Shown in pieces: positions 16,811-25,904 of a DNA stretch of 64,000 nucleotides; position 1 is the stretch's first letter; every line of letters begins with the position of its first letter. The notes below the pieces were generated by a model, which saw only the letters and a list, made by a program, of their open reading frames with translations, had not been told where the DNA came from and searched no databases. Origin of the DNA: Paenibacillus auburnensis (GTDB lineage: Bacteria > Bacillota > Bacilli > Paenibacillales > Paenibacillaceae). The DNA is taken from the NCBI RefSeq assembly GCF_927798115.1, contig NZ_CAKMMG010000013.1, positions 30,103 to 94,102 of the forward strand, written 5' to 3'. The translations under genes and the position numbers were made by a program.

Positions 16811-17512
16811 ATGCCTATTTTAAGCATCGAGCATCTGAAGAAATATTATGGAAAAGATCCGCAGACCACGGTAAAGGCGCTGGACGATATATCGCTGTCC
16901 GTTGAGAAAGGGGAATTCCTGGCGATTGTCGGCACCAGCGGCAGCGGAAAAAGCACCCTGCTGCATATGCTGGGCGGTCTGGACCGGGCTACTGCAGGCA
17001 AAGTCATCGTAGGCGGGAACGATATTTTTGCCATGAGCGATGAGAAGCTGACGATATTCAGACGCCGGTCGGTCGGATTCGTTTTTCAGAGCTACAATCT
17101 GGTACCGGTCCTGAATGTGCTTGAGAATATCCTGCTTCCGATAGAGCTCGACGGCGGCAGAATCGATCAGGAGTATCTGGATGAGGTGATCCGGGCCCTG
17201 GGTCTGCAGGAGAAAATCCACAATCTGCCTGCCAACCTGTCCGGCGGCCAACAGCAGCGTGTCGCGATTGCCAGAGCGCTGGCTACTAAACCTTCAATCA
17301 TTCTGGCGGACGAGCCTACTGGCAATCTCGACAGCAAAACCAGCCAGGAGGTCATGATTCTGCTGAAGCAGATGAGCGAGAAATTCAATCAAACTATTGT
17401 CATGATTACCCATAACGAGGCTATCGCCCAGACCGCCGACCGCATTATCCGGATTGAAGACGGGCGGATTGTATCCGGCAGCCCGAATGCAAACGGAGCC
17501 CCCCTGTTATGA
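16811..17512 (+). CDS. ABC transporter ATP-binding protein (MacB/SalX type)
   Basis: 233 residues. Walker A GTSGSGKST (about 39-47), signature LSGGQQQRVAIARAL, Walker B IILADEPTGNLD and an H-loop MITHNE. The class (LolD/MacB/FtsE type) powers FtsX-fold permeases. The stop overlaps the permease start by ATGA. It begins 91 bases after the kinase gene; the ATG at 16811 follows ATGGAGGGGAATCAGCT. Confidence 0.94.
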   Translation: MPILSIEHLKKYYGKDPQTTVKALDDISLSVEKGEFLAIVGTSGSGKSTLLHMLGGLDRATAGKVIVGGNDIFAMSDEKLTIFRRRSVGFVFQSYNLVPVLNVLENILLPIELDGGRIDQEYLDEVIRALGLQEKIHNLPANLSGGQQQRVAIARALATKPSIILADEPTGNLDSKTSQEVMILLKQMSEKFNQTIVMITHNEAIAQTADRIIRIEDGRIVSGSPNANGAPLL

Positions 17513-20037
17513 TCACCACGAACAACCGCAAGATAATTACCCGCCTCTCTCTCAAAAGCCTGCGGGCGAATCCGCTGCGCAATCTGGCTGTGATCTGTGC
17601 TGTCACTCTGACGACACTACTTATCACCTCTATTTTCACGATGGTTCTGAGCCTGAATAAATCGACGGAACTGACCCGGATGAAGACCGTCGGCACTGAC
17701 TTTCACGGCAGCTTCAAACATGTGACTCCGGAACAGATAGAAACGTTAAAGAAGCATCCCTCGATACGGGAATACGGCATTTCGCTGCATGCCGGCGTGC
17801 TGCGGAATGAGGTCTTTCGGGACAGCCCGGTAGAGGTAAAGCGGATTGACGAGGCTTCCGCCAAACATGGTTTTATTTCCTTTATAGAAGGCCGTCTGCC
17901 CTCTACTGAGAACGAGGTTGTGCTGAACACATGGGTTATGGATAAACTCGGTATCCGCCATGCTCTGGGGCAGCAGGTTCAGCTGGACATTGATACGGGG
18001 GAGCGTGTGATTCAGCAGGATTTTATCGTGTCGGGCTATTATGAAGCGGATAAACATCTCGCGCTTGCAGGACTGGCCTTTGTCTCGGACGTCTGGGTGC
18101 AAGAGAATGTGTCCGGAATCGATCCGGTAAAGTCCACAGCCAGCGGTTCCTATGTGAATACCTCAGAGCTGAGCGTAATGTTCAAGAATGCCTTTGATAT
18201 CGAAAAAAAACTGGACAAAGTGCTCGCGGATACAGGTGTGGATGTGCCGATCGGGATCAACTGGGGGTACACAGCCTCATCCTTCTCTGAAAACCTCATC
18301 GATTTCGTTCCCTATTTGGCTGTCATCCTCATTATTATGCTCAGCGGGTATTTGCTGATTTATAATATCTTTTACATATCCGTCGTGCGCGATGTTAAAT
18401 TTTACGGCCTGCTCAAAGCGATCGGGACGACACCGAAGCAGCTGAGGCGGATCATTACCATCCAGTCACAGCTGCTGTACCTGCTCGGTTTGCCCTTGGG
18501 CCTCGCTGCCGGTTACGGAATCGGACGGCTGTTAACTCCGCTGCTGAACACGTTCTCAAGTGAACCCATGGAAGCTGCCTATTCGGCCAGCCCGTGGATT
18601 TTTATCGGCGCCGCTTTTTTCGCCTATATAACGGTATGGATAGCTGCCAGTAAGCCTGGACGGATGGCGGCGCGGATTGCCCCGGTGGAAGCGGTCAGGT
18701 TCACAGGAGTCAGCGCAAAGCGCCGGAGGAAGAAACGTTCGAAACGCGGAGGAAAGCTCTTCAGCATGGCTTTTACTAACCTGTTCCGGAATAAAAAGAA
18801 GCTCAGCCTCATGTTGACCTCGCTCTCCTTAAGCATGATACTGTTCAGCATTATTTTTACCGTCATCTCTTCGCTGGATGTGAATAAATACCTTAGCTCT
18901 TTTATATCCGGAGATGTGGTCATCCGCAATCAAGCGGTCATGCAGTCATTTGGCGAGCGTTCGGGTGATCCACACAAGCTGTCGGAAGCGTTCAGCAAGA
19001 AGTTAGCGGGGATCGACGGAGTCGAGAGCGTGGATAAGGTCTATTTTACCAGCGAGCTTTATTATATGGATGACACCATACGGACTATACTGGAGCCGCT
19101 GACAGAAACCTATAAGTCTGACCCGGCTCTAACCGGCGTTCTGAAAAATGATTTCGTATTTCTTAAACTGTACGGCATGGATGACGGCTGGTATGACCTG
19201 GTGCAGAAGGATGTCGTTGAAGGCCATTTTGATCCGCAGAAATTCGCATCCGGTGACTATGTGTTGGTGACGGAAGTTATCATGCCGGATGACAATAACA
19301 TCTCCTACTACCATCCGGGTGACCATATTGAGTATAAGGAGCTTGGCAAAAGCTATGAGGTCATGGCCGTATTAAACTATGATGCTCTGTATGCTGCTAC
19401 CACCCAAGCTTTCCCGGCGTATGGGTATAGTGCATTCTTTCCTTCCTCTGAGCTGACAAGGGAGCTGCCTGAGGGTAGTGATCCGCCGATGGCGCTGTCG
19501 GCAACGCTGCATATTGATCCGACCAAGCTGGACAGTGCTTCGCAGACCGCCAAGTCTCTTGCCGCTTCCAGCGATGAGCTGGTGTACAAATCAAGAGAGG
19601 ATTACAGGCAGGAGTTGAGCGGATTTATCCGTATTTTTCAGATCGTCGGCTACGGCCTCAGCTTCGTCATCGCCCTGATCGGGATTCTTAATTATATCAA
19701 TACTGTGGTTACCGGAGTCATTACACGGAGGAATGAGTTCGCCCTGCTGGAGAGCATCGGGATGACCAAGCGGCAGCTGAAAAAAATGCTGATCTATGAA
19801 GGGCTGTACAATGTGCTCCTGACCACAGCCATTACCTCCACTTTGGGTGTTTTTCTGACCTACAGCATCTCCAAAAGCATCGCGGAGGGCATGGCCTTTA
19901 CCGTCTTCCGCATGAGCTGGCTGCCGTTTATCATGGTCATTCCGGTTCTTGCTGCTATCGCTTATACAGTAACACTAAGCTCCTACAGAATGCTAAGCAA
20001 GGCCAGCATTGTTGAACGGTTACGGCAAACGGAATAA
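17509..20037 (+). CDS. FtsX/MacB-like ABC permease, duplicated architecture
   Basis: 842 residues. The first membrane segment (about 27-48) is followed by an external domain of about 200 residues, then a three-helix FtsX core (about 262-385). A second external domain (about 470-700) and a second FtsX core (about 710-830) follow. This doubled layout matches large efflux permeases that work as mechanotransmitters or lipoprotein/peptide exporters rather than the ten-helix BceB type. It starts inside the stop of the ATPase gene. Substrate unknown; regulation by the adjacent two-component system is likely. Confidence 0.9.
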   Translation: MITTNNRKIITRLSLKSLRANPLRNLAVICAVTLTTLLITSIFTMVLSLNKSTELTRMKTVGTDFHGSFKHVTPEQIETLKKHPSIREYGISLHAGVLRNEVFRDSPVEVKRIDEASAKHGFISFIEGRLPSTENEVVLNTWVMDKLGIRHALGQQVQLDIDTGERVIQQDFIVSGYYEADKHLALAGLAFVSDVWVQENVSGIDPVKSTASGSYVNTSELSVMFKNAFDIEKKLDKVLADTGVDVPIGINWGYTASSFSENLIDFVPYLAVILIIMLSGYLLIYNIFYISVVRDVKFYGLLKAIGTTPKQLRRIITIQSQLLYLLGLPLGLAAGYGIGRLLTPLLNTFSSEPMEAAYSASPWIFIGAAFFAYITVWIAASKPGRMAARIAPVEAVRFTGVSAKRRRKKRSKRGGKLFSMAFTNLFRNKKKLSLMLTSLSLSMILFSIIFTVISSLDVNKYLSSFISGDVVIRNQAVMQSFGERSGDPHKLSEAFSKKLAGIDGVESVDKVYFTSELYYMDDTIRTILEPLTETYKSDPALTGVLKNDFVFLKLYGMDDGWYDLVQKDVVEGHFDPQKFASGDYVLVTEVIMPDDNNISYYHPGDHIEYKELGKSYEVMAVLNYDALYAATTQAFPAYGYSAFFPSSELTRELPEGSDPPMALSATLHIDPTKLDSASQTAKSLAASSDELVYKSREDYRQELSGFIRIFQIVGYGLSFVIALIGILNYINTVVTGVITRRNEFALLESIGMTKRQLKKMLIYEGLYNVLLTTAITSTLGVFLTYSISKSIAEGMAFTVFRMSWLPFIMVIPVLAAIAYTVTLSSYRMLSKASIVERLRQTE

Positions 20038-20095
20038 CTTCATTCCTGCCAAATAAACGACATTTCTCCATATTGATTCTGCTTTTCTCCATACG

Positions 20096-20146
20096 CTTGC
20101 GGAGTGAACAGACTTATAATGAGGCTGAATCTTCACATTCCGCAAG
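20096..20146 (+). promoter_or_regulatory. promoter-overlapping dyad upstream of alpha-galactosidase
   Basis: CTTGCGGA (20096-20103) and TCCGCAAG (20139-20146) form a perfect 8-bp inverted repeat around a good -10 box TATAAT (20115-20120). It could be an operator or a 5' hairpin. Confidence 0.4.
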
Positions 20147-20167
20147 CAGCTATAGGAGGTTGTTTCC

Positions 20168-22360
20168 TTGTCTATTCACTATGCTCCAGAGCAACAGATT
20201 TTCCATCTGCAAACCGAAAATACCAGTTATGTATTCAGCATTGTCCGCGGGGCCTACCCGACACATCTGTACTGGGGCAAAAAAATCCGCAGCTCTGCTG
20301 TCTCCGATCTCTTCGAACCCCGAGGCAGAGGATTCAGCAGCAGCGTTGTTCCCGGAGACTGGGCGTTCTCTTTGGATACGCTTCCTCAAGAATACCCGGG
20401 GTATGGCTCAGGCGATTTCCGGGAACCGGCCTATGTAGCCGGACTGTCAAACGGCACCTCCGTAACTGAGCTGACGTATGTATCCCATAGTATTGTTAAA
20501 GGAAAAGCTCCGCTTGAAGGCCTGCCGGCGGTTTATGCGGAAAGCGACGAAGAAGCTGAAACGCTGGTGCTGATCCTCGAAGACGCTGGTGCGGGGCTGC
20601 GGGCAGAATTGTCCTATTCGGTAATGACAGGGTATGACGCGATTATCCGCTCAGCACGCCTGATCAATACCGGCAAGCTGCCGCTTAAGCTGGAACGCGC
20701 CCTATCCGCTTCGCTGGATTTCCCGCATGCCAATTATGAGCTGCTGCACCTCTCCGGCTCGTGGGCCCGGGAACGGCATGTTGTCCGTGCTCCGCTGCAC
20801 ACCGGCCGGCAGGGCATTGACAGCAAGCGGGGTGCGAGCAGCCACCAGCAGAATCCGTTCCTCGCCCTGCTCTCCCCGCATGCCGGAGAGAATAGCGGTG
20901 AAGCCTACGGCTTCAACCTGGTCTACAGCGGCAACTTCCTTGCCGAAGCGGAAGTGGACCAGTACGGATCTACCCGTGTCACCATGGGGATCAATCCGTT
21001 CGGCTTCCAGTGGCTACTTGAGCCGGGTGACAGCTTCCAGACACCGGAAGCGGTGCTCGTCTATTCCGACCAGGGAATCGGCGGCATGTCCCGGACGTAC
21101 CATCGGCTCTACCGTCAACGGCTTGTGCGCGGACTGTTCCGCGACGAACCGCGCCCAGTACTGATCAACAACTGGGAAGCCACGTATTTCGGCTTCAACG
21201 CTGATAAAATCGAAGACATCGCCCGCGCCGGACAGGCCCTCGGCATCGAGCTGTTTGTACTCGACGACGGCTGGTTCGGTCATCGTGACGACGACACCAC
21301 TTCACTCGGAGACTGGTTCGTCGATAAGCGCAAGCTGCCGCTGGGCCTGTCCGATCTGGCCGAACGGGTGAAACGGCTCGGTATGCAGTTCGGGCTCTGG
21401 TTCGAGCCGGAAATGGTCTCGCCGGATAGCGAGCTATACCGCACCCATCCGGACTGGTGCCTGCATGTGCCGGACAAACGGCGCAGCGAGAGCCGCAATC
21501 AGCTGATCCTGGACCTGTCCCGCGATGAAGTCTGCGACTATATCATCGATGCCGTCAGCAGTGTTCTGTCTTCAGCACCGATAACCTATGTCAAATGGGA
21601 CATGAACCGTCATATGACCGAGATCGGTTCCGCAGCCTTGCCGCCGGAGCGCCAGGGGGAAACCGCCCACCGCTATATGCTGGGACTGTACCGGGTGATG
21701 GAAGAAATCACCTCCGCCTTCCCGCATGTGCTGTTCGAAAGCTGCTCCGGCGGCGGCGGCCGGTTCGATCCGGGCATCCTGCATTACATGCCGCAGACCT
21801 GGACCAGCGATAACACCGATGCCGTCGAACGGCTCAAGATCCAATACGGCACCAGCATTGTCTATCCGGCCAGCGCCATGGGCGCACATATTTCCGATGT
21901 GCCTAACCACCAGGTGCACCGGAGCACACCGCTGTCGATGCGCGGCGATGTGGCAATGTCCGGCAACTTCGGTTATGAGCTGGACCTGACCAGGTTCACG
22001 GCTAAAGAACAGGAAGAAGCGGCAGCCCAGATCGCCTTCTACAAAGAGATCCGCTCTCTCGTCCAGCAGGGCGAGATGTACCGGCTGCTCTCGCCGTTTG
22101 AAGGCAATGACACCGCCTGGATGTTCGTGTCCGCGGACCGCTCCGAGGCGCTTGCCTGCTACTTCCAGGTACTGGCCGGACCGAACCCGGGTCACACACG
22201 CCTGCGCCTGCAGGGTCTTGATCCGGCTAAGGATTATGTGCTCCAGGAGACTGGAGCTGTATACGGCGGCGACCGGCTGATGCATGCCGGCCTGCTGCTG
22301 CCTGAGCTGCACGGCGATTTCCAGAGCAAGCTGCTGCATTTCACCGCTGTCGTTGAGTAA
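20168..22360 (+). CDS. alpha-galactosidase, GH36
   Basis: 730 residues, the length of Geobacillus AgaA/AgaB-type enzymes. The start is TTG at 20168, directed by AGGAGGTTGTTTCC. An N-terminal beta-sandwich leads into the TIM barrel. The nucleophile is Asp478 in YVKWDMNRH and the acid/base is Asp548 in WTSDNTDA, the same numbering as in the Geobacillus enzymes; the CSGGGGRFD motif lies between. No signal peptide, so it acts in the cytoplasm on raffinose-family or melibiose-type sugars after import. No transporter is adjacent; it is monocistronic with a strong terminator. Confidence 0.95.
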   Translation: MSIHYAPEQQIFHLQTENTSYVFSIVRGAYPTHLYWGKKIRSSAVSDLFEPRGRGFSSSVVPGDWAFSLDTLPQEYPGYGSGDFREPAYVAGLSNGTSVTELTYVSHSIVKGKAPLEGLPAVYAESDEEAETLVLILEDAGAGLRAELSYSVMTGYDAIIRSARLINTGKLPLKLERALSASLDFPHANYELLHLSGSWARERHVVRAPLHTGRQGIDSKRGASSHQQNPFLALLSPHAGENSGEAYGFNLVYSGNFLAEAEVDQYGSTRVTMGINPFGFQWLLEPGDSFQTPEAVLVYSDQGIGGMSRTYHRLYRQRLVRGLFRDEPRPVLINNWEATYFGFNADKIEDIARAGQALGIELFVLDDGWFGHRDDDTTSLGDWFVDKRKLPLGLSDLAERVKRLGMQFGLWFEPEMVSPDSELYRTHPDWCLHVPDKRRSESRNQLILDLSRDEVCDYIIDAVSSVLSSAPITYVKWDMNRHMTEIGSAALPPERQGETAHRYMLGLYRVMEEITSAFPHVLFESCSGGGGRFDPGILHYMPQTWTSDNTDAVERLKIQYGTSIVYPASAMGAHISDVPNHQVHRSTPLSMRGDVAMSGNFGYELDLTRFTAKEQEEAAAQIAFYKEIRSLVQQGEMYRLLSPFEGNDTAWMFVSADRSEALACYFQVLAGPNPGHTRLRLQGLDPAKDYVLQETGAVYGGDRLMHAGLLLPELHGDFQSKLLHFTAVVE

Positions 22361-22370
22361 CAGTTAATGC

Positions 22371-22409
22371 AAAAAGGCAGGCCCGCGATACATGCGGGCC
22401 TGCCTTTTT
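22371..22409 (+). terminator. alpha-galactosidase terminator
   Basis: 16-bp perfect arms, AAAAAGGCAGGCCCGC and its complement, with loop GATACAT and a terminal T run. Confidence 0.95.
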
Positions 22410-22457
22410 GCATTCATCCGTATTATTCGTCAGCACGGTAACTTTATAAACCTACCT

Positions 22458-22722
22458 GTTCGGCCCGCCAGCGGCGGAATCAAAGGGACTTTTACCGTTG
22501 ATTTTCGCGTTTGGCCCGCCGGCGGCGGAAACAACGGGATTTTTACCGTTGATTTTCGCGTTCGACCCGCCGGCGGCGGAATCAACGGTACTTTTACCGT
22601 TGATTTTCGCGTTCGGCCCGCCAGCGGCGGAATCAACGGGATTTTTACCGTTGATTTCATCGTTTGGCCCGGCGGTGGCAGAATCAACGGGATTTTTACC
22701 GTTGATCTCCTCGTTCGGCCCG
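22458..22722. repeat. 51-bp minisatellite, five copies plus a partial
   Basis: Units begin at 22458, 22509, 22560, 22611 and 22662, each exactly 51 bp, with a partial sixth at 22713. Each carries GTTYGRCCCG near its start and TTTTTACCGTTGATTT near its end. Because 51 is divisible by three, frames stay open on both strands; the minus frame would encode a 17-residue repeat of type GPNAKINGKNPVDSAAG. Variation between units is scattered rather than at third positions, so I treat it as non-coding. Confidence 0.85.
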
Positions 22723-22763
22723 TTATCCGGCACTCCTGCACGCTGCGGCCTGATGCCCTAAAC

Positions 22764-23102
22764 TTACGTCCTGCCTGCAGGCCCGCCAAACACTTCCCCT
22801 TCCTCCAACCCGTCCACAAAACGCTGCAGCCAGCTGTAATAATCCATCGCATGCTGCAGCTTGTCGAGGTCTCTGCGGCAGGACTTGCGCTCTTCCTCCG
22901 GAGTATCTCCGGCTTGAATCAACGATTCCAGCTCAGGCACCGCCGTTCCCATCGCGTCCTGCATTACGTCAATCTCCCGCTGCAGCTTCAAGGTGAAGAA
23001 GTTCCTGAACGCCTGGAAAAAGTCCGTCTCCGCCGCATACAGGGGCATGACTGCACAATCGAAAACACTGAAATCTGCAGCAACGATGTTAAGCTGCTCC
23101 AT
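22764..23102 (-). CDS. hypothetical helical protein
   Basis: 112 residues, not recognised. It is acidic and predicted mainly helical (for example FFTLKLQREIDVMQDAMG), with no signal or membrane segment. The ATG at 23102 has only a weak upstream site. Coding appearance is fair: hydrophobic spacing is regular and the frame is the only one with sensible composition. It is followed at once by the minisatellite, and its promoter region abuts the metQ terminator region. Role unknown. Confidence 0.5.
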   Translation of the reverse strand: MEQLNIVAADFSVFDCAVMPLYAAETDFFQAFRNFFTLKLQREIDVMQDAMGTAVPELESLIQAGDTPEEERKSCRRDLDKLQHAMDYYSWLQRFVDGLEEGEVFGGPAGRT

Positions 23103-23233
23103 CTACGGTATAACCTACCGCTGGAATCGGGATAGCGCACCGTGGCTACTGACGAACTGTCTAAGCGGATTAGCCCGTTAATTATGGATGGGATATCCTC
23201 CTTGCACACCTGATAATCTCAGGAGGGCTTCAC

Positions 23234-23268
23234 AAAAATTAGAGGCTCTCCCCATGGGAAAGCCTCTT
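23234..23268 (-). terminator. metNIQ terminator
   Basis: On the minus strand AGAGGCTTTCCC pairs with GGGGAGAGCCTCT (one bulge), followed by AATTTTTGT. Confidence 0.85.
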
Positions 23269-23281
23269 TACATATTATCTT

Positions 23282-24124
23282 TTACTTAAAAGCAGGCAGT
23301 GCAATCTCCGCATAATTATCTTCCAGGAATTTCTTCACTTCCGGGCCGCTGATGCGCTTCGCCAGCTTCTGGATGGCATCGGAATCCTTATTGTCTTCAC
23401 GGGCTACCAGGGTGATGGTGAACTCAGAATCTTCGCCTTCTGTAATGAGCGCATCCTTCTTCGGTGTCAGACCGAGCGGGCTGGCATAAGCAGGAGTCAT
23501 CGCGACCAGATCACCGTCATCCATCATCCGGGCCAACATCAGCAGATCGACTTCCTCGAACTTGAAGTTTTTAGGGTTTTCTGTGATATCAGCCTGTGTC
23601 GCTTTGATGCCTACCCCATCCTTAAGCTTGATCAGACCGGCATTAGCGAACATTTGCAGCGAACGTCCGATGTTCGACGGGTCATTGGCCATGACCAGCT
23701 TCGCGCCTTCCGGCAGCTCTTCGATCGTCTTGTACTTTTTGGAATAACCGCCGTAGATAGCGTCATAGACCGGCTGGACCCCTACCAGCTTCGAGCCTTT
23801 GCTTGCATTGAACTGCTCCATATAGGGAAGGTGCTGGAAGAAGTTCGCATCGACTTCCTTGTTCGCCAGCGCTTCATTCGGCTGCACATTGTCGGACAGC
23901 ACAACGATCTCCATATCCACTCCGTCTTCCAGAAGCAGCGGTTTTACAATATCAAGAATCTCTGTCATCGGAGGGATCAAAGTCGCTACTTTGATCTTTA
24001 CAGGTTCTGTTGCTGTGGCTGCCGGCGCCTCGGCATTCTCCTTATTGCTGTTATTGCTGTTGTTTCCACAAGCAGCGACAATCAGTACGAGCAGCATAAG
24101 CATAGCTATCATTGATTTTTTCAT
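23282..24124 (-). CDS. metQ: methionine ABC transporter substrate-binding lipoprotein MetQ
   Basis: 280 residues from the ATG at 24124. The signal peptide ends in a lipobox (LIVAAC, Cys19), then a Ser/Asn linker and the NlpA/MetQ domain (VKIKVATLIPP, PMTEILDIV, ANFFQHLPYMEQFN). It binds D/L-methionine outside the membrane and hands it to MetI. It is the last gene of a metN-metI-metQ operon and is followed by a terminator. Confidence 0.93.
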   Translation of the reverse strand: MKKSMIAMLMLLVLIVAACGNNSNNSNKENAEAPAATATEPVKIKVATLIPPMTEILDIVKPLLLEDGVDMEIVVLSDNVQPNEALANKEVDANFFQHLPYMEQFNASKGSKLVGVQPVYDAIYGGYSKKYKTIEELPEGAKLVMANDPSNIGRSLQMFANAGLIKLKDGVGIKATQADITENPKNFKFEEVDLLMLARMMDDGDLVAMTPAYASPLGLTPKKDALITEGEDSEFTITLVAREDNKDSDAIQKLAKRISGPEVKKFLEDNYAEIALPAFK

Positions 24125-24195
24125 AATTTGAAGATAACCCCCCGTGTATTGTATATATTCTCTGTTATTGCGGTCATACAAAGCTTAATGTTCCG

Positions 24196-24858
24196 TCAGC
24201 GTTTATCCAGCAGTCTTGCTGCCGTACTTCCGGTGAACTGGATGATCTGCACCAGAACGATCATGACAACGATGGCATAGGCCATCACTTCCGTCTCAAA
24301 CCGCTGGTATCCGTAACGGATAGCGAAATCGCCAACCCCGCCCCCACCGACAACCCCCATAACTGTAGAAAAGGAAATGAAGCTGATCGTTGAGGCCGTA
24401 AGTCCAAGCACCAGCCCTGAACGGGCTTCTTTATACAGGAACTTAAAAATCAGCTCAAACTTGGATGCCCCCATGGAGAGGGCCGCTTCAATCGTGCCTT
24501 TGGGCACCTCCAGCAATGACTGTTCCACAAGCCGCGAGTAGTAGGCTACGGCGACAACAGACAGCGGCACAGTAGCCGCTACCGTACCAATCGCAGTCCC
24601 TACAAGGAAGCGGGTTACCGGAATCAGCGCCACGACAAGCAGCAGGAACGGGAACGAACGGATGATATTGACGATGCTGTTCAGCGTCAGCGACAGACTC
24701 CGGTTCTCATACAGCTGGCCTTTGCGGCAAAAATACAAGAGCGTCCCCAGCGGCAGCCCCAGCAGCACCGCCGCACCCACAGAAATGCCGACCATCACGA
24801 AGGTTTCCCCGATGGACTGCCACATCTGCTCCTGGTATTTCAGCATACTATCCCACAT
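24196..24858 (-). CDS. metI: methionine ABC transporter permease MetI
   Basis: 220 residues from the ATG at 24858 (site AGGTGAAGACC), overlapping the end of metN by 11 bases. About five membrane segments and the BPD permease EAA loop (EAALSMGASKFELIFKFLY). It forms the channel half of MetNIQ. A longer in-frame start at 24930 lies within metN and is not supported. Confidence 0.93.
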   Translation of the reverse strand: MWDSMLKYQEQMWQSIGETFVMVGISVGAAVLLGLPLGTLLYFCRKGQLYENRSLSLTLNSIVNIIRSFPFLLLVVALIPVTRFLVGTAIGTVAATVPLSVVAVAYYSRLVEQSLLEVPKGTIEAALSMGASKFELIFKFLYKEARSGLVLGLTASTISFISFSTVMGVVGGGGVGDFAIRYGYQRFETEVMAYAIVVMIVLVQIIQFTGSTAARLLDKR

Positions 24859-25618
24859 GGTCTTCACCTGCCTTGCCGGTAATCTGCTGGCGGTATGAAC
24901 CGGAGTGACCCGCCGGAGGAAGAAATTCATGCTCCTCGCGTGAGAAGGAATCTACTATCTCCCCGTCCTTCATCACAGAAACCTCGTTGCAGATGCTGCG
25001 GACCACATCCAGCTCATGAGTCACGATGACAATGGTTACACCAAGCGCAGCATTGATATCCTTCAGCACACCAAGGATATCCGCCGTAGTTCCCGGATCG
25101 AGCGCGGAGGTCGGCTCATCGCACAGCAGCAGCTGCGGGCTGTTCGCCAGCGCGCGGGCAATCGCTACCCGCTGCCGCTGTCCGCCGCTGAGCTGTGCAG
25201 GGTATTGCTGCGCTTTATCGGCCAGGCCGACGTAATCTAGAACCTCGGCTACCCGCTTCAGCCGCTCTTCCCTCTTCACCCCGGCCAGCTCCAGCGGAAT
25301 CGCAACATTACAGCTGACCGTGGCATTGCCGACAAGATTGAAATGCTGGAAGATCATGCCGATCTTCTGCCGCTCCCGGCGCAGCTGTTTCTCCGGCAAT
25401 GCTGTCAGCTCCTTGCCGCCTACGGTTACAGTCCCCTTATCGGGACGCTCCAGCAGATTCATCAGGCGAAGCAGTGTGGACTTACCGGCCCCGCTTGCGC
25501 CGATAATGCCGTGAATTGAAGCGGACTTAACCTCAAGTGAAACCTGGCGGACCGCCGGATAGGTGCCATTTTTCAGTTCGAAGCTCTTGCTTACTCCACT
25601 CAGCGTAAGGATAGTAAT
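24848..25618 (-). CDS. metN: methionine ABC transporter ATPase MetN, without NIL domain, non-ATG start
   Basis: Walker A (IIGASGAGKST), LSGGQRQRVAIARAL and Walker B LLCDEPTSALD are present, but the protein is only about 255 residues. MetN is usually near 340 because of a C-terminal methionine-sensing NIL domain, which is absent here. The start is unusual: the frame begins after a TAA upstream, and before Walker A has only ATT (25618), ATC (25612) or CTG as candidate initiators, preceded by a strong GGAGAGGGGGG. An ATG at 25462 is internal to the domain and would delete Walker A. I place the start at 25618, uncertain to two codons. Confidence 0.85.
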   Translation of the reverse strand: MTILTLSGVSKSFELKNGTYPAVRQVSLEVKSASIHGIIGASGAGKSTLLRLMNLLERPDKGTVTVGGKELTALPEKQLRRERQKIGMIFQHFNLVGNATVSCNVAIPLELAGVKREERLKRVAEVLDYVGLADKAQQYPAQLSGGQRQRVAIARALANSPQLLLCDEPTSALDPGTTADILGVLKDINAALGVTIVIVTHELDVVRSICNEVSVMKDGEIVDSFSREEHEFLPPAGHSGSYRQQITGKAGEDHVG

Positions 25619-25836
25619 TCCCCCCTCTCCGGACTGCCTTGATTAAAGCCTGTTGACCCCGTGGAGTGTATTACAATTATTTAAAATCTGTTTCATTAAA
25701 AATCTCTTTAAATAATAAGGTATTTCCATCGCTGTGTCATCATTTTTTTTGAAAATGATATATCAGTGATAGCATAGAATTCGTCTATCTCTAAGCATGC
25801 GCGTCTGCTGTTATAATTATCCTGTATTTCTGCAAA

Positions 25837-25874
25837 GAAGCCCCGGCAGCCATTGTACAGGCTGCCGGGGCTTC
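25837..25874. terminator. terminator after the GH10 gene
   Basis: Perfect 15-bp arms GAAGCCCCGGCAGCC and its complement around an 8-base loop, with short T stretches on either side. The rest of 25619-25904 is AT-rich and shows no S-box or T-box elements. Confidence 0.8.
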
Positions 25875-25904
25875 TATAATTCCTTAATCTAATAAGGCAA
25901 AGAC

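Noticed and set aside
22392..23135. Long repeat-containing reading frames on both strands over the minisatellite (247 residues plus, 140 and 93 residues minus)
   Set aside because: A 51-bp unit without stops keeps several frames open by arithmetic alone; there is no ribosome site or codon signal and the frames overlap each other and the hypothetical gene at 22764.
25619..25904. S-box (SAM) riboswitch expected before metNIQ
   Set aside because: I looked for the conserved S-box stems and loop sequences upstream of metN and saw none; only an AT-rich spacer and the GH10 terminator are present.
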